Source: a virus
Reading direction: 5' to 3' (one strand)
IMG/VR virus record: IMGVR_UViG_3300009285_000358
Location: 1-23,056 of that record
DNA length: 23,056 nucleotides
Position 1 is the stretch's first letter, and each line of letters opens with the position of its first letter. Below are positions 20,743 through 23,056 of the stretch, in pieces. A program made the translations under genes and the position numbers. The notes beneath the pieces were generated by a model. That model searched no databases, was not told the DNA's origin, and saw nothing but the letters and a program-made list of their open reading frames with translations.

Positions 20743-22104
20743 TTACAGCATCGTGCTCAGATTGATCGTTTGCAACGGCGGTTTGACGATGGGGAACTGC
20801 TGGAAAATGTGATAAGATAGAGCATCCGTAAGGTGTGACCGCATCTTGTCGTGGCGTTTATCGATCTCGCCTGAACCGCCAGTAAGCAGACGGGTCCCTT
20901 CGAAGTCGCGGACTACTTGTGGTGCTCGCACCGGATCGACCATCATCCTGACGATACCGTTGGTTGACCGCAAGCGGCTGTTCGTCGTGTTGATCCTGGC
21001 CCTCTCGCTGGGGTTCGAAGTAGGGAACTTGAAGACCAGTTGTCTCACCGGGAACCTGGTCGCCAGCGTCGCTTTAGCCAGTTCGATATCAGTCCCGGCA
21101 AGCTGCGATGACTTCCTCGCTCCACCGGTAGCATCCCCGGTGACTTCGATCATCGCGCGGTGAAGGCCCCAGTCCTTGATGAAGCGGTTGCACACTGCTT
21201 GAGTGTTGCTGTTCCGTTCGATCCAGACCTCGCCGATGATTCCAGTTCCATCAACGCCGTTCGGCAGCTTCATCTCTTGCACTACGACCGCAACACCGGG
21301 GTCGACGTTGAAGTCAAGGCAGAGCGTAATCGTGCGGTTCGGGTCGTACGGTAGCCGCCGGCAATGGACCCCGTCGTTGAACGCATAGTACGCCAGCCCT
21401 TCGAAGGCGACGAACTCGGCACCATACTCCTGCCGGAAAGATAACTCATCAAGGTCTTGTCGCGCTTCTTCAAGCTCAGCAGCAGTCAGAATCCCGGCCG
21501 GCGACCAGAAGTGCGTGCCCCATACCGACGCTGCGCCTTTCTCGATCATCCGAGCGTTAGCGCGACGGTAGAGATCGTACATGTGGTTCCGGCCTTCAGG
21601 GACGCCTTCGAGATCACACCAACCGTTACGGTCAGCGAGCGCCGGACGGATGTGCTGCGGCCACGCATCGGCTTTGACGTTGGCGAACTCGGTTACGACT
21701 CCTCCATCCCAGGGAGATCCTTCGATCCGTTCAGGACGGTCCATACCGATGACGGCGATCTCGGAGCCGTTGACCAGCCGGATCGACAGATCAGACAACG
21801 ACGGCTCCTGGGCGCGCCATTCACCCGGGACCAGTTGAAGCAGGTCGCGCCAGAAGATCCGCTTGGCTTGGTCGCGGACCGGAGCCGCCAGGAAGAACCG
21901 CGGGTCGGGGTAGGGCGTCCCGCGCATCGCACACAGCACCACTTTGCGTTTGGCGATCTCGGTCTTACCGCAACGACGAGGAGCGCGGACGAGGTTGAAC
22001 CGATGGGGAGCCCACAGGTACCCTTGCTGCTCACGGTGCCACCGTAGAGCGGTCCACCTTGGGCCTAGAAGGGCCATAGGAGGGGCGGGAAGGTCCTGGG
22101 CCAC
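20743..22104 (-). CDS. Terminase large subunit
   Basis: A GTG start at 22104 immediately follows the small-subunit stop, with GGGGAGGGGTAG as ribosome binding site; an ATG nine codons on lacks one. The 453-residue product has Walker A APRRCGKT (41-48), a Walker B region GGVVTEF (134-140, Glu139 as the likely catalytic acid), and a C-terminal RNase H-like nuclease with Asp264 in LCLDFNVDPG, Asp324 in IEVTGDATG and Asp427 in HLTDALSYH. It pumps DNA into the head through the portal and cuts concatemers. All key residues are present, so the enzyme looks intact and contains no intein. Confidence 0.95.
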   Translation of the reverse strand: MAQDLPAPPMALLGPRWTALRWHREQQGYLWAPHRFNLVRAPRRCGKTEIAKRKVVLCAMRGTPYPDPRFFLAAPVRDQAKRIFWRDLLQLVPGEWRAQEPSLSDLSIRLVNGSEIAVIGMDRPERIEGSPWDGGVVTEFANVKADAWPQHIRPALADRNGWCDLEGVPEGRNHMYDLYRRANARMIEKGAASVWGTHFWSPAGILTAAELEEARQDLDELSFRQEYGAEFVAFEGLAYYAFNDGVHCRRLPYDPNRTITLCLDFNVDPGVAVVVQEMKLPNGVDGTGIIGEVWIERNSNTQAVCNRFIKDWGLHRAMIEVTGDATGGARKSSQLAGTDIELAKATLATRFPVRQLVFKFPTSNPSERARINTTNSRLRSTNGIVRMMVDPVRAPQVVRDFEGTRLLTGGSGEIDKRHDKMRSHLTDALSYHIFQQFPIVKPPLQTINLSTML

Positions 22105-22839
22105 CTACCCCTCCCCCCCGGGTTCCTCCCCTGCTAAGGGACGGTCCAGGTCTGGCCCCCGGACGATCCTGGCCTGAGTGAGATCCTGCCCTCCCAGCAC
22201 CCCGGACGACAGAACCATCGCTTCGAACAGCCCCTTGAGGACCTGGGCCTTTTTCTCCGGGTCGCCTATCGGGTCACCCTTGCCCAACTCCGCCAACGTC
22301 CGTTCGAGGCTTTCGATCCGCGCGGTGTAACGGTCGAGCATCGCGTACAGGTTAGCGCGACTGGTACGGATCTGCACCCGCTTGGTCTTGAGCGTCCCTC
22401 CCGTCGGTTGAGCGCCAGCGATCGGGTTGCCCTGGGAGTCGGTAGGGATCGTCGCGCCGGTCCGTTCCATCTCCATTGAATCGTCTTCGAACCCCGATTC
22501 TTCGCCGGTCTCGATCCGATGAAGCCAACGGACCAACCACGCCCGCCGCATCCGCGTGTCGGCCAACTCTTCGAGTAACGTCCCGCTCTGCCCGCGGGCT
22601 GCCTCCAGAAGCTCGACCTGTTCCGGCTGGAGGTACTTCGGGTTGGCGTAGAGGCCGTGCGTCCGCGCTGCAGCCACCGAGGCCTTGAGTGCCTTCGGCG
22701 TCTTCGGTGCTACTCCTACAGTGTGCCGCTTCCGACACGTCGCACAGTTCCCGTCAGGCCCCGCCCGCCGCACACACCGCCGGCCGGTCTTCAGGTCCGT
22801 CTGCTTGCACCGCTTGGGTTTGACCTTCGCCCGTGGCAT
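22105..22839 (-). CDS. Terminase small subunit, putative, with N-terminal Cys/His cluster
   Basis: This 244-residue protein starts at ATG 22839 with AGGTAATGGGCG upstream. Its N-terminus has Cys11, Cys22, Cys32, Cys35 and His39 (for example GRRCVRRAG and NCATCRKRH), a probable zinc site. ARTHGLYANPKYLQPEQVELLE (59-80) resembles a segment seen in some phage small terminase proteins. A middle linker (EMERTGATIPTDSQG) and a coiled-coil region (ANLYAMLDRYTARIESLERTL) follow, and the C-terminal end is acidic. Small subunits recognise the packaging site and recruit the large subunit. The assignment relies largely on its place directly before the large subunit. Confidence 0.78.
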   Translation of the reverse strand: MPRAKVKPKRCKQTDLKTGRRCVRRAGPDGNCATCRKRHTVGVAPKTPKALKASVAAARTHGLYANPKYLQPEQVELLEAARGQSGTLLEELADTRMRRAWLVRWLHRIETGEESGFEDDSMEMERTGATIPTDSQGNPIAGAQPTGGTLKTKRVQIRTSRANLYAMLDRYTARIESLERTLAELGKGDPIGDPEKKAQVLKGLFEAMVLSSGVLGGQDLTQARIVRGPDLDRPLAGEEPGGEG

Positions 22840-22845
22840 CGCCCA

Positions 22846-22971
22846 TTACCTGTTTAGACCGAGCGCGTGTGCCATTTCCCTATCGAGGGGGTAGCTTTCG
22901 CTAGGGAGCGAAGGCGCTTCCTCCCCTTCACCCTTGAACGTAAGTGGTTGTTTCTGCGAAAGCGAGTCCAT
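22846..22971 (-). CDS. Possible small ORF, 41 residues
   Basis: The frame ATG 22971 to TAA 22848-22846 encodes MDSLSQKQPLTFKGEGEE followed by a short polar tail ending AHALGLNR. Its start directly follows the stop of the upstream partial frame (TGAATG), and it ends six bases before the small terminase start, which fits the packing of other genes. No clear Shine-Dalgarno is visible, so it would depend on coupling. It contains a 9-bp inverted repeat (22894-22902 with 22907-22915, one G-T pair). It could be only a leader; I do not recognise a product. Confidence 0.42.
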   Translation of the reverse strand: MDSLSQKQPLTFKGEGEEAPSLPSESYPLDREMAHALGLNR

Positions 22972-23056
22972 TCAGCGGAGGTGCTTGAGGGAGCGGACGG
23001 CGCAACGAGGGATAGCGAGGTCGCTGTGGTGGTGGATCTGGCCGGTCTGGATGTGG
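22972..23056 (-). CDS. C-terminal end of an unidentified protein (cut by the right edge)
   Basis: A frame open from the right edge ends at TGA 22974-22972. Its last residues read IHHHSDLAIPRCAVRSLKH then LR. The stop is directly followed by the ATG of the 41-residue ORF. Only about 28 codons are visible, so this may be chance; the gene-dense setting favours a real upstream gene end. Confidence 0.4.
   Translation of the reverse strand, partial: HIQTGQIHHHSDLAIPRCAVRSLKHLR

Noticed and set aside
22840-23056. Right-edge region as origin or promoter
   Set aside because: No clear -35/-10 pair, iterons or AT-rich tract; it is better explained by a gene end and a small ORF, with low certainty.

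Overview
The window is a stretch of a tailed-phage genome (free phage or prophage), read entirely from the minus strand, so transcription runs from the right edge to the left. It is GC-rich, and genes are packed with 1-35 base overlaps or gaps of a few bases. Head, connector and tail genes in canonical order (terminase, portal, Mu F-like head protein, scaffold, HK97-type capsid, connectors, tail tube, frameshifted tail chaperones, tape measure) indicate a long-tailed, non-contractile (siphovirus-type) phage. No host marker is visible; a high-GC bacterium is the most I can say.

Right block (23056 to 15897): the end of an unidentified gene, a possible 41-residue ORF, small and large terminase, portal (DUF4055 type), a 60-residue single-membrane-span protein, a Mu F-like head protein, scaffold and major capsid protein. 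A 15-bp perfect hairpin follows the capsid gene.

Middle block (15808 to 5414): about 10 kb of genes that do not belong to standard morphogenesis, inserted between the capsid and the head-tail connector genes. Two proteins share a repeated ~70-residue domain of unknown function. After them come a sugar epimerase/dehydratase, a PglD-like acyltransferase, a DegT-type sugar aminotransferase, a sulfotransferase-like protein, a GT2-type glycosyltransferase, a small basic protein, a Ref-like HNH nuclease, a CgeB-like glycosyltransferase, and a UDP-sulfoquinovose synthase (SQD1/SqdB) homologue. The last is split by a 341-residue intein carrying a LAGLIDADG endonuclease, placed exactly inside the catalytic YxxxK motif. 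A small protein, an intrinsic terminator and a second GT2 paralogue end the block. Together these could make a modified, possibly aminated and sulfonated or sulfated, sugar and attach it to virion proteins or to the host envelope.

Left block (5398 to 1): DnaT-like head-tail adaptor, head closure protein, HK97 gp10-like protein, tail terminator, tail tube, chaperones G and GT joined by a classic A AAA AAC -1 slippery site, and the N-terminal part of a TP901-type tape measure that runs off the left edge.

Non-coding signals: an octamer (CCCTACAA on the coding strand) occurs in four gaps upstream of structural or capsid-proximal genes, and the tail tube/chaperone gap holds three inverted repeats. 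I found no tRNA, rRNA or CRISPR array. The main novelty candidates are the intein-split sulfosugar synthase and the glycan cassette around it.
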